Assembly (NCBI GenBank): GCA_017893485.1 | Contig: CM030362.1 | Span: 39,650,984-39,714,983 of the forward strand | Source: Hemerocallis citrina | Taxonomy: Eukaryota; Streptophyta; Magnoliopsida; Asparagales; Asphodelaceae | Length of the DNA stretch: 64,000 nucleotides | Direction: 5' to 3' | Part shown: in pieces, positions 12,100 through 22,966 of the stretch | How the letters are laid out: each line of letters opens with the position of its first letter | How positions within the stretch are numbered: the stretch's first letter is position 1 | The notes under the pieces: model-generated | Seen by the model: only the letters and a program-made list of their open reading frames with translations | Told to the model about the DNA's origin: nothing | Databases searched by the model: none | Made by a program: the position numbers and the translations under genes

Positions 12100-13034
12100 C
12101 AGTTTCTTAATAGAAAATCCGCTAGAATGTTATCATTTCCTTTTATATTTTCTATTATAAAGTCATAATGTGGTAATTCCATCTGTCATCTTATTAATCT
12201 TTTGTTTGCAATAATTTGATCTATTATTTTGTTAATCCAAGTTTTTGCTTGGATATTATCCGTTCTTACTGTGAATTTTATATGTATTATGAATGTACAT
12301 AACTCAAACTTTTTAATGGCTTTTAAGATTGCTAATAATTCTTTTTCATTTATGTGATAATTCTGTTGTGTTTGTGTAAGTGATTCACTAGTGTATCTGA
12401 CTAGTCTTTCTTCTTTTTCATCTTTTTCTATAAATTTTAATATTGCTCCCAATTATCTTCACTTGCATATGTTTCTACTATCCTTTACAATCTTTAACAT
12501 GTAATCTTAGTTTATTTAATTCTGAAGTTTGTTGTTTTAATATTTTCAGTTTTTCTTTATCCTCTGTAGTCCATTCTCATTTCTTGAACTTTTTTAGTTT
12601 TTGTTGTACCTAATTTGTTTTTTTGCTGATAAATTTAGTATATATCCGCTTGTTTAATTTAGTAGTCCAATTATGGCTTGTAATTCTCTTTTTCCTTTTA
12701 AAACATATTTTTCTGTTATCTGTGGTTGTAGTTCTACTCCTTCATGCGATAATTTTGTTCCTAAGAATTCATTCTCTGTTTTAAATAACTTCATTTTCTT
12801 TTTTGTTAATATAAATCCTGTATTTTTTGCTATTTCTATTAATTTTAGGAAAATTTCTTTATGTTGTTCTTCATTTTTGGATCCTATTATAATATCATCT
12901 ACATATATTAGTATAAAATTATTGTATTTTTTAAATATCTTATCCATATATTCTTGAAATACTCCTGGACTATTTTTATATCCTAAGGGTAATACGTTAC
13001 ATTCCAAAAAAAAATTGTGGTGTGTTGAATGTTG
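12100..13034 (-). pseudogene. Endogenous pararetrovirus: reverse transcriptase C-half and RNase H
   Basis: Read on the - strand from 13007: a reverse transcriptase palm with the catalytic YVDD box (near 12915) and the downstream KKKMKLF and FLG features typical of Caulimoviridae, then a connection, then RNase H (12452-12186) with TQTQQNYHINEKELLA and a TDN motif, ending with a NILADFL-like stretch just before a stop near 12105. Frameshifts separate the pieces. The front of the reverse transcriptase lies at 19698-20117, displaced by the Copia element inserted at 13039. Ty3/gypsy origin is less likely given the KKK...FLG spacing and the downstream ORF. Confidence 0.82.
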
Positions 13035-13038
13035 TTAA

Positions 13039-13981
13039 TGTTGGAATTAATTTTTGCAGTTTTCCGCCGGATTTCGGCAAGCTCCGGCCACCGGCGACGT
13101 CGGAAATTGAGTGGATTACGATCCTCTCGACGAGTACTATTTCGTGGTGTACTCACTTGCCAAAAACAAATTCCGTATGAATGAGAAATGTTGGTCCAAA
13201 GTTGGGTACTTAAATGTACTAACTTGGCAACTTGGAGAAAATGGATAGTCCCATATCGAAAATTGGGAAAGATTTTTTCTAGTATATATACTAGAAAACT
13301 GGACTAAAGGGCGTGGCCCCGGGGTTACCACTAACGTGTAGTGGAGAGAGGACTTAGCCAAAATGACAAATACACACGTGCGCGCCCGGCCTCGGCCTCG
13401 GCTTCGGCTTCGGCTTGGTTTGGCTCTGGCTTAAAAAAAAAAAATTGCCCAGACAAAAATTATTTTCCCCCAGTAAACTGATGAGGCTTTTCACATTCAA
13501 TAACTGATACCATTACTCTGTAACAGTAGAGTAATGGCTCACCAGTTATGAATCTGAACCACCACTCTGCTGTTGCAGAGTAGTGGACCATTACTCTACT
13601 GTTACAGAGTAATGGGCCTCTGAAGAGTCTTCATTTTTCTTATAAGGCTACTGAATCCTGCAGAGTCTTTTAGACAGTCCAAGTTTCATTCTTCTTCTTC
13701 TTCTTCTTCTTCTCCTTTGTGTCAACTGAGAGTACATCACAGACAGCAGTTAACTGGAATCTCTGAAGCAAGGGTGCTGCTCTTCAGAGAAGGTACAGTT
13801 GTATCCTCAGAAGCAATTCGCCAGCCACCGTCACACTACGGGGCGAATTCTGCTTTAAGGAGAGAGATTTTTCATCTCGACTCTGTACAAAGCCTTCAGT
13901 TTACTATTTTTATTTCCTGTATTTCAGTTCTTCACAATTGTTGTTGGTATTTTTTCATATCTATAAAATCGGGTTCTAACA
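13039..13981 (+). repeat. 5' LTR of Copia element
   Basis: Runs from TGTTGGAATT to TTCTAACA. It holds a probable TATATATA promoter core near 13285 inside a TTCTAGTATATATACTAGAA palindrome, GGCCTCGG/GGCTTCGG-like short repeats near 13390-13425, three consecutive hairpins (13510-13615), and a CTT microsatellite near 13690. Confidence 0.93.
13510..13615 (+). repeat. Three consecutive 28-nt hairpins in the LTR
   Basis: Hairpin 1 (13510-13537) has 10-bp arms CCATTACTCT/AGAGTAATGG. Hairpin 2 (13559-13586) has 12-bp arms with one mismatch around TGTT. Hairpin 3 (13588-13615) repeats the arms of hairpin 1. The same set occurs in the 3' LTR (about 19228-19333). They lie about 225 bp after the TATA-like core, so they should be in the transcript. 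Confidence 0.8.
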
Positions 13982-14194
13982 ATCTTAAAGCAGAATTTTT
14001 TCCTCACTGATTCTAATAGTTTTTTGTGAAGTTATTTACAGGTACTGTTATCAATTCGGAAAAAATAACAACAACTAACAGTTCTGTTTCAAACTATTTT
14101 AGATAAGAACACGGAGAACACACAAAGTGGTATTGCCAGTGGGCTTATCAGTACCGAAACACCGGTGACCCAAAATGTGACTGCATAATCGGTT

Positions 14195-17100
14195 GTGGCA
14201 CATTCGGTCGTTCTGCCCACGCACATAACCGTGGGAGAAAAACCGAAGAAGTTCAATGGAACTGGATTCAAGAAGTGGCAAGGGAAGATGCAGTTCTACC
14301 TGACCACCTTGAAGCTGGACAGATTTCTCACTGAATCTGCCCCAATGCTGGCACCGATGGATGCACACTCCGTTGCTGCGGTTGATGCATGGACTCAGGG
14401 CGACTACCTCTGCAAGAACTACATCCTTAATGGCTTGTTAGACCCCGTGCACAACGTCTACTGTGTCTTCAAGACGTCTAAACTCCTGTGGGGGTCTTTG
14501 AAAAAGAAGTACAAAACAGAAGACGCCGGGTCCAAGAAGTTTGTAGTCGACAAATTTCTGGACTACAAGATGATTGACTCCAAAACTGTTGTGATTCAAG
14601 TCCAAAAACTACAGGTCATAATGCATGACATCGCTGCAGAGAACATGACGCTGTGCAAACCATTCCAGGTTGCAGCGTTCATCGAAAAGCTTCCACTTGG
14701 ATGGAAAGACTTCAAGAACTACCTCAAACACAAGTGAAAGGAGATGTCTCTTGAAGACCTAATTTTCAGGTTGCGGATCGAAGAGGAGAATCGTAAGGCT
14801 GACAGGTCCTATGGAAACCAGTCCATAGAAAAAGGCCAACATGGTGGAGCACGAACAGAAGGGCAAGAAAAGAAAGTTTCTGCCACAGGCCTCAAACAAA
14901 AAACCTCATGCAAAGAGGTTTGCTGGGAAATGCCACAAGTGTGGTAAGCTGAGGCACAAAATTTCTGAGTGCCGCAGCAAGGAAAACAATCGTTCAGGAA
15001 CAGGACATGCAAAAGGGAATGAAAAATCCCACGCAGACATAGCTGAGAACTTGTCCACCGGTCTCTCGGACCTGGACCTCTATGTTGTAGTATCAGAGGT
15101 AAATCTTGTGGGGAGCAATCCTCGTGAATGGTGGTACGATACTGGGGCCACCAAGCATATCTGCTCGGACAAGAAAATATTTACTTCATACCAGAAGTGC
15201 AACAAAGATGAATAGCTGTTCATGGAAAACTCTTCCACCTCCAAAATTACAGGAACAGGGAAGATAATACTGAAAATGACTTCAGGAAAAAAACTAACAC
15301 TCACAAATGTGCTACATGTTCCAGATATTAGAAAGAACTTGATATCAGGTTCTTTGCTAAGCAAGAATGGGTTTAAGGTTGTTCTTGTTTTTGATAATTT
15401 TGTATTATCTAAGAATGGGGTATACTTGGGTAAAGGATATGTAAAGGATGGACTGTTCAAGTTTAATGTAATGATAGTCATCCCTAAAACTATTATTCCT
15501 GTTGTTCCCAATGTTAATGAAATAACTCCTATTGCCTATGTTGTTGAGTTTTTCTCTGTTTGGCATGAAAGGCTAGGCCATGTTAATGTCAATTCTATGC
15601 GTAGATTAATTAACATGAATTTGCTACCAAAATTTAAGGTAGATGACTCCGAAAAATGTGAAGTTTGCACGGAGGCCAAACTCATTAAAACTCCATCACG
15701 TTCTGTAAAAAGAAGCACAGAAACTCTAGGTCTAATTCACACGGATCTGTGTGATTTAAAATATGTGCAGACCAGAGATGGCAAAAAGTACTTTGTGACA
15801 TTCATAGACGATTACACAAAATTCTGTTATGTATATTTGTTACATAGCAAAAATGAGGCTTTGGATAAATTTAAATAATATAAACTTGAGGTTGATAATC
15901 AACTTGGCAAAACGATTAAAATCGTTAGGAGTGATAGAGGAGGAGAATATGATGCACCATTTAATATGTTCTGCTCAGAACATGGAATAGTTCATCAGAC
16001 AACTGCTCCTTACTCACCTGAATCAAACGGTACTGCCGAGCAAAAAAACCGAACTCTAAAGGAGATGATGAATGCCTTGTTGTTGAATTCTGGCTTACCC
16101 CAAAACATGTGGGGGGAAGCGTTGCTGACTGCCAACTACATTCTCAATAAAATACCTCACAAGAAAACCGAAAAGACACCATACGAACTGCGGAAAGGTA
16201 ACGTACCTTCGTATAAATACCTCAAAGTGTGGGGGTGTCTAACAAAATTGGCAGTACCTAACCCGAAACAGGTCACCATTAGACATAAGACGATTGATTG
16301 CATATTCATAGGCTATGCACACAACAGTAGTGCATATCGATTCTTGGTATACAAATCAGATATACCGGATATCCATATGAACATAATAATAGAATCAAGG
16401 AATGCTTCCTTCTTTGAACACATATTTCCGTGCAAGGATACTACGTACCCCAAACGTACACGTGAACAAGGGAATGCAAGCACTTCAGTTGATGAACCAG
16501 AACATGATACTGATGAGCCTAGACGAAGTAAATGGGCTAGAACATCAAAATCATTTGGTCCTGACTTTGTGATGGCCTTTCTGTTAGAGAATGAGCCCAG
16601 AACTTTCAAGGAAGCCATGTCTATGCCTGATGCTCCTATGTGGAAGGAAGCAATCAAAAGTGAAATAGACTCCATTATGCAAAATCATACATGGGAGTTA
16701 GTCGACTTGCCTTCTAGATGTAAAGCTCTAGGATGCAAATGGATTTTCAAACAAAAATTGAAACCGGATGGTTCAATAGAGAAGCATAAGGCAAGACTTG
16801 TGGTACAAGGATTTAGGAAAAAAGAAGGCCTAAATTTCTTTGATACATATTCTCCAGTTACAAGAATAACATCCATAAGAATGTTGATAGCTATTGCAGC
16901 TCTACGTAACCTGGAAATACATCAAATGGATGTTAAAACTGCATTTCTAAATGGGGACTTAGAAGAAAAAATATACATGAAACAACCTGAGGGTTACGTA
17001 GTTCCTGGACAGGAAAACAAGGTGTGAAGCCTTGTAAAATCTCTGTACGGACTGAAACAAGCTCCAAAGCAGTGGCATGCACAATTTGACAATGTTATGA

Positions 17101-18146
17101 TGTCGAATGGTCTCAAAATAAATAAATGTGATAAGTGTATCTACATCAAAGATACTCCAAATGGATACATTCTGGTCTGTCTGTATGTAGACGACATGCT
17201 CATTATTGGAAGCAATAACGACATTATCAAACAAACTAAGAGCATGCTTAGTGGCAAGTTTAACATGAAAGATTTGGGAGTTGCAGATGTCATACTAGGA
17301 ATCAAAATTTTCTGGACATCTGAGGGAATTACCTTGCCTCAAGCTCATTATGCTGAGAAAGTACTTGAAAGATTCAAGAATTACTCTAATAGGACAGCAA
17401 AAAGTTCCGTCGATCCAAGTCTTCACTTGTTCAAAAACACAGGCGAAAGCATATCACAACTAGAATATGCACGTGTAATCGGTAGTCTGATGTACCTAAC
17501 AAATTGTACAAGACCGGACCTGGCGCATTCGGTAAATGTACTGAACCGATACACGAGTAATTTAGGACGAAGTTACTCGAAAGGAATAACTAGAGTATTG
17601 AACTACTTGTGACATACTCAGAGTTATGCGCTGCACTACACCAGATATCCAGCAGTACTAGAATGCTACAGTGATGCCAACTGGATATCGGACTCCAAGA
17701 ACTCAAAATCCACAAGTGGATATGTCTTCACACTTGATGGTGCAGCTATATCATGGAAATCCTCTAAACAAATGCTATTGGCCAGATCCACCATGGAATC
17801 TGAGTTTATTGCTTTAGACAAAGCGGTAGAGGAAGCAGAATGGCTTCGAAACTTTTTAAAGGATATTCCTATGTGGGAAAAACTGGTGCCTGCTTTATGT
17901 GTACACTATGACAGCCAATCGGCTATAGCACGGGCACTGAATTGTATGTACAATGGTAAGTCTCGTCATATCAGAAGGCGACACAAAACCATTAGACAAC
18001 TGTTCTCAAATGGAGTAAGCTCTGTAGAATATATAAAATTGGCCGACAACCTAGCGGATCCATTTACTAAATGTCTATCGCGAGAGCAGGTTGTGAGATC
18101 ATCAAGAGGGATGGGTTTAAAGCCTATGATGAAAAAGGATACTTGA
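14195..18146 (+). pseudogene. Copia gag-pol polyprotein, broken
   Basis: In order: gag (from 14195), zinc knuckle CHKCGKLRHKISEC (near 14929), aspartic protease DTGATKH (near 15140), integrase with H-H/C-C motif and D-D-E core (15540-16060), reverse transcriptase with MDVKTAFLNG and YVDD (16620-17210), and RNase H (17660-18100). In-frame stops lie at 14735-14737 (TGA), 15213-15215 (TAG), 15876-15878 (TAA), 17025-17027 (TGA) and 17610-17612 (TGA). A frameshift lies between about 14760 and 14900. Otherwise the frame is conserved, so decay began fairly recently. Lineage within Copia not assigned. Confidence 0.93.
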
Positions 18147-18714
18147 TGAAAACCCTACCTAGAAATTGGAGATCCCAAGATCTAGGTTCAAAGGGACAAC
18201 TAAATCTTGTTGAATCGACGGGAGCACTGAGAGATTAAAATCTCATATCCACTCTTAGGATGATAAAACAGTGCTGCCTGCAAAGAGTTAGGATAAGCTT
18301 GGCTTTTAATGATTCCCATAGCTTTGAAATAAAAGTAGGATATAGTAGGATACTCTTTATGGGCAATCACCTTGTGAGTGTGAAATGGGACCGTTTCTAG
18401 GAGAATGAAGAGAGGCTACATTCTCCAAGTTCACTCACGATTAACCAGGGATATTCAAGGCCAAAATGAACACAACAAGAGAACTTAGTTCTGTGAGGAG
18501 ATGAAACTGTGTGATAGTTATTGTCTAGCTTCACATCAAAGCCCGGGTAGTTCAAGACATCATGATCACTACCTGGTCAAGTGAATCCGATAGCTACTTA
18601 CTAAGGGTGGTTCAAAGTTGAAAAATTACTACCATTCCTGATGCAGTGATTTTCCGATTTTACTCTCAGAGTTTTTCTGTCGTGTCTGGATTACATGATC
18701 TGGTAATTTCCATT
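18147..18714 (+). other. Copia element 3' untranslated region
   Basis: About 570 bp between the RNase H stop and the polypurine tract. No ORF of note. Confidence 0.6.
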
Positions 18715-18726
18715 CATGTGGGGGAT
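18715..18726 (+). other. Polypurine tract of Copia element
   Basis: TGTGGGGGATT-type purine-rich stretch ending directly at the 3' LTR start TGTTGGAATT (18727). Confidence 0.8.
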
Positions 18727-19692
18727 TGTTGGAATTAAATTTTGCAATTTTTTGAGCCAGATTCCGGCAAGCTCCGGCCACCAGCAGTGTCGGAAATTGA
18801 GTGGATTGCGATCCTCTCGACAAGTACTATTCCGTGGTGTACTCACTTGCCAAAAACGAATTCCGTATGAATGAGAAATGTTGGTCCAAAGTTGGGTACT
18901 TAAAATGTACTAACTTGGCAACCTGGAGAAAATGGAGTCCCATATCGGAAATTGGGAAAGATTTTTTCTAGTATATATACTAGAAAACTGGACTAAAGGG
19001 CGTGGCAAGGGGGTTACCACTAACGTGTAATGGAGAGAGAACTTAGCCAAAACGACAAACACACACGGGCGCGCGCACGCCCGGCCCCGGCCTCGGCCTC
19101 GGCCTTGGCTTCGGCTTCGGCTTCGGCTCGGCTTGGTTTGTCTCTGGCTTAAAAAAAAAATTTGCCCAGACAAAAATTATTTTCCCCTAGTAAACTGATG
19201 AGGCTTTTCACATTCAGTAATCGATACCATTACTCTGTAACAGCAGAGTAATGGCTCACCAGTTATGAATCTGAACCACCACTCTGCTGTTGCAGAGTAG
19301 TGGACCATTACTCTGCTGTTATAGAGTAATGGGCCTCTGAAGAGTCTCTATTTCTCTTATAAGGCTACTGAATCCTGCAGAGTCTTTTAGACAGTCCAAG
19401 TTTCATTCTTCTTCTTCTTCTTTTCCTCTATGTCAACTAAGAGTACATCACAGACAGCAGTTCGCTGGAATCTCTGAAGCAAGGGTGCTGCTCTTCAGAG
19501 AAGGTACAGTTGTATCCTGGGAAGCAATTCGCCAGCCACCGTCACACTACGGGGCAAATTCTGCTTTAAGGAGAGAGATTTTTCATCTCGACTCTGTGCA
19601 AAGCCTTCAGTTTATTATTTTTATTTTCTGTATTTCAGTTCTTCACAATTACTGTTGCTATTTTTTCATATTTATAAAATCAGGTTCTAACA
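18727..19692 (+). repeat. 3' LTR of Copia element
   Basis: Same landmarks as the 5' LTR: start TGTTGGAATT, three-hairpin block, end TTCTAACA. Slightly longer through small indels in GC-rich and microsatellite parts. Confidence 0.93.
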
Positions 19693-19697
19693 GTTAA

Positions 19698-20117
19698 TTG
19701 TTTTGATTCTTCTGTTAGTTTTACATAATAAAACCCTGATTTGCAATCAAATTTTGCGTATGTTTTTCTTGTTATTACTGTGTTTAGTAGTATCTGCATC
19801 TCTAGTTACGGATATCCAAATCTTTTAGTATTTTTATTTAATTCCTTATAATTTAATACCATTTGAGATTTACCTATTTTTTCTTCTAAGTGTTTTCTTC
19901 CTATGTATGCTGGTGATGAATGAGAACTTTGTGATTTTCATATGTTAGTTCTTTTATATGTATTTTGAATTCTTCTAAATCTGTTGGAGTATGCCTTATA
20001 GGTTCTACTTTTATCCATTAGTTCTCTAAGAGCCGTGGGTTTACTTAAGTACCATTTTGCTAAGTGGTCTTCTCCCCATAGATCTTCTAATTATTTTTGT
20101 AAAATTTCGCGTATAAT
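19698..20117 (-). pseudogene. Endogenous pararetrovirus: reverse transcriptase N-half
   Basis: Read on the - strand, fingers-domain features are visible: SPAYIGRKHLEE, then MVLNYKELNKNT and FDCKSGF just before the Copia insertion at 19692. Order and spacing are those of Caulimoviridae reverse transcriptases. At least one frameshift and one stop are present. It joins functionally to 13034 downward and to 22244 upward. Confidence 0.8.
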
Positions 20118-22243
20118 TGTAACCCCCATTCCCGTTTATACGGATTTGTATTTTTCTTTCCCTGTATTCTTGTATTTAAATTTTGCTATATAAATTTTCT
20201 ACTCTTTTGATGCCCAATTTCACATTCTTTTTATCCTTATTTATTCTAATTTGTGAAGCCCAAATATAAAGCCCAAGTTTATAACCCGAACCCATACCTA
20301 TTGGATCCCAACCCATTAACCCATTATCCTACTCTACCCAAATTTAACTACCCATATACAAAACCCCTCACATTCCCCTACTCGTAACCCCATAACCCCC
20401 CACTCTCATAAGTACCCATTATTATATTATATTTATTATTTTATATTAGATTCTATTTATAAAAAAAAACCTGTTCCTTCTCTCTCCCGTACTCTCTCCC
20501 CCGTCTTCTTCCTTCTCCCGCTCTTTCACTTCCTCTGTTTCTCGAACAAAAAAATAGAGAACCCATTCTTCTCTTCCTCCTTCAACTCATAAACTCCACC
20601 CCTCGTCGAGCCGCCTGCGTCCCTTGCTCGACACCAGCCTCGACTCGACCCCCCCTTGTCGCTCAGTTGTTGTTCGCCCCTCGTTCGCGCCGCCAGTCGC
20701 CGCCCACTTTTTCGCCGCCTCTCTTTCTCCCTCTCTCTGTCGCATTTGGGAAGAGGAAGAACAGGTTGGGGTTATTAAGTTGCCGATGGGATTATTTTCG
20801 TGTTGGGTGTTTGTAAGGGGGGTTCCGATCCGGTGTAGTACTTTGTATGGAGAAGTGGAGTTTGTTGTTTTGCTGTTGGCTTTTGTTGTGTTGTTGTCTC
20901 TTTGTGCACTAGTCTCCATGCACGTATCTTGCACGTGATTCGCTGTCCGGGATTCTGATCCTGTTATTCTTGTATTCGTTATCATCGTCGGAGGTTAACA
21001 GACAAGTATCCTCTTGTATAACTCGTTTATTTTCGTACAAGCTTCCTCTGAAAAATACGGCAAGTATATTCTTTGTCTCTAATTCGTATTTTTCGTTCGA
21101 ATTGAAATCTGTTGCTATACATAATCCGTCGATCTCGTATTTGCATATGATCACGAATACTTTGTTTCCACATGCATTACATGAACACGACTGATACACA
21201 TAAATGTACTCTTAGGATTATACATGATTATGTGCATGATTGTTTTACCCGTGATGGTAGTTTAAATATGATATCTTGTTATTGTTGACTAATAAAATTA
21301 ACAAGCCGGAGTATAAGGGTAAAGATCTAGTAGTGGGCAATATAGAAGAGTGTACTCGGACGGGAGCTCGTGGTTTTCCGATGCAAATTGCAAGTTTACA
21401 AGTTGCAAGGTTACAAATTACAAGTTTACATATTTCACGCTACAAGTTTACACTCTACAAGTTTCACATTGCACGTATCTCAATACAAGATTGAATGTAC
21501 ATATTTTTCCTGAGTATGTGACCTATAGAATCCACCACTAAGTCTAAACGTTCACTTGACTGCGTGTATCAAATATGTGGTATGGGACGCATGATTGTTG
21601 TACTAGTTAGGTTAATAAATTACATAAGATTAACACGTACACTTGCATGATCCAATTACATGTTACATGTTCTTGTTGACTTGTTTACTTGATTACTTGT
21701 TTACATGCCACTTGTTTACATGCATGCCTTGTTCACGATCCTGTTTACATGTTATATTTCTCCTATTACATGATTCTTGACTCCATGATCTTTTTCCTAC
21801 TTCTTGTTTAATTTCATACTTGACCCGTTAGCTTGTACCACTTGCGGTCCGTAACTTGAATTAACGGGTATCTTTTTATTTTTTCATTTTGTAATAATAT
21901 ACTTGCAGGTCCGAATGGAGAATTATCCGAAGGTGTTGCTGATCAAGTATTTTAGTCTTGTTAATTATCATGTTTTCTTTGGTTCATATTTTATTCATGC
22001 TACTCTTTATTGTAATCCGGACATGTTTGACCCGTAACTACTTTGTATTTTTTCAGCTGTTGGTTATGTTATGGACTATATCACGTACTTTTGTTATCCT
22101 ATTGTGATTTTACATGCCTGCGTGGTTTTGTTATTATCTTGTTGTTGAGTTACCTGTATAGCTTATGAATGGCGTATTCGCATCATTCGCTGGGCCTCAG
22201 TCATGGACTCATATTCCTGTATTTTGAGAAGCGGGACGTGACA
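20118..22243 (+). mobile_element. Solo LTR, gypsy-like, 2.1 kb
   Basis: Begins TGTAACCCCC and ends CGTGACA. Flanks ATAAT (20113-20117) and GTAAT (22244-22248) differ by one base, a decayed 5-bp target duplication. A TATA-like TTTATAAAAA near 20456 and a CT-rich leader follow the expected LTR promoter layout. A run of short CAAGTTTACA-like repeats lies at about 21390-21480. No coding sequence; the ORFs at 20624-20985 are low-complexity shadows. No second LTR or internal part is present, so it is a solo LTR left by recombination. Confidence 0.75.
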
Positions 22244-22289
22244 GTAATTGTTTGTTGAACTTGTATTCTAGTTTTATTTGGTAAATACT

Positions 22290-22966
22290 AAAATTCACCA
22301 CGTTGAGCTGAAAAAACTCTGATATGTGGTAAGTGCAGAGAATCTGATACCACTTGTAGTGTTAATAGCAGAATATACACCACAAGAAACAGAAACGCCC
22401 AAGAACTAGATGAACTAAGAACAAACCACCACAATAATCGCAAGATCTCACTAGAACAGCAACACAATAATATGCAGAAATAAACCAATACTTCTTATTC
22501 CTCAAGAAATACCAAGATTACAAAGATATCAAAACTTTCAATCTTTCTCTCTCTCACACTTGAAGCACTCGACACTCACATCTCTTGAAATTGTACAATG
22601 ATAACGGCTCACCTTGATCTTGTTCACTTCATTAACCCTAGAGTTGACATCTATTGTTATATATATAGCTCCCAAGTAAACCCTAAAAGATATACATAAA
22701 TACAGCTTATTGGACCCGAAATCCGTCAACCCACATAACATACAGTGCCGTTACAGTCGACTGCACAAACATGCAGTCGCAACAAACCTCTCCAAGACTC
22801 GAGCGTTGGGCAATCGACTGCACACTACGGTCGACTGTCAACATGACAGTCGACTGCAGTTCTGCCTACTGTCGATGTTGCCTTCCTCTCTGTTGTCTTG
22901 TCTTCTCTTCTTCTTCTCCAACTCCAACTCCATTGCCTACGTGTATTTAAGGCCACAATCCTAACA
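22290..22966 (-). mobile_element. Copia 5' LTR fragment with primer-binding site
   Basis: On the - strand the LTR runs from 22966 (TGTTAGGATTGTGG) to 22355 (ACTACA), 612 bp. Two bases later comes TGGTATCAGATT (22352-22341), complementary to initiator tRNA-Met, then about 50 bp of leader before the fragment ends (left end uncertain). It is the same family as the LTR at 5150-6146. Inside, near 22750-22880, are several GTCGAC motifs. The rest of the element is missing. Confidence 0.8.
22341..22352 (-). other. Primer-binding site (initiator tRNA-Met)
   Basis: TGGTATCAGATT on the - strand, two bases after the LTR end, the usual Copia primer site. Confidence 0.8.

Larger units (their letters stand above)
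13039..19692 (+). mobile_element. Complete Copia LTR retrotransposon, TSD GTTAA
   Basis: Two LTRs (943 and 966 bp) bracket a gag-pol region. The 5-bp target duplication GTTAA is exact (13034-13038 and 19693-19697). It inserted into the reverse transcriptase of the endogenous pararetrovirus, which resumes on both sides. The LTRs differ by scattered substitutions and small indels (a few percent by eye), so it is neither new nor ancient. No primer-binding site matching initiator tRNA-Met (TGGTATCAGA) is visible after the 5' LTR. Coding capacity is lost through five stops and one frameshift. Confidence 0.95.

Noticed and set aside
20624..20985. Gene in the CT-rich stretch of the solo LTR
   Set aside because: Low-complexity Ser/Pro/Arg peptides on both strands inside an LTR leader; no family resemblance.
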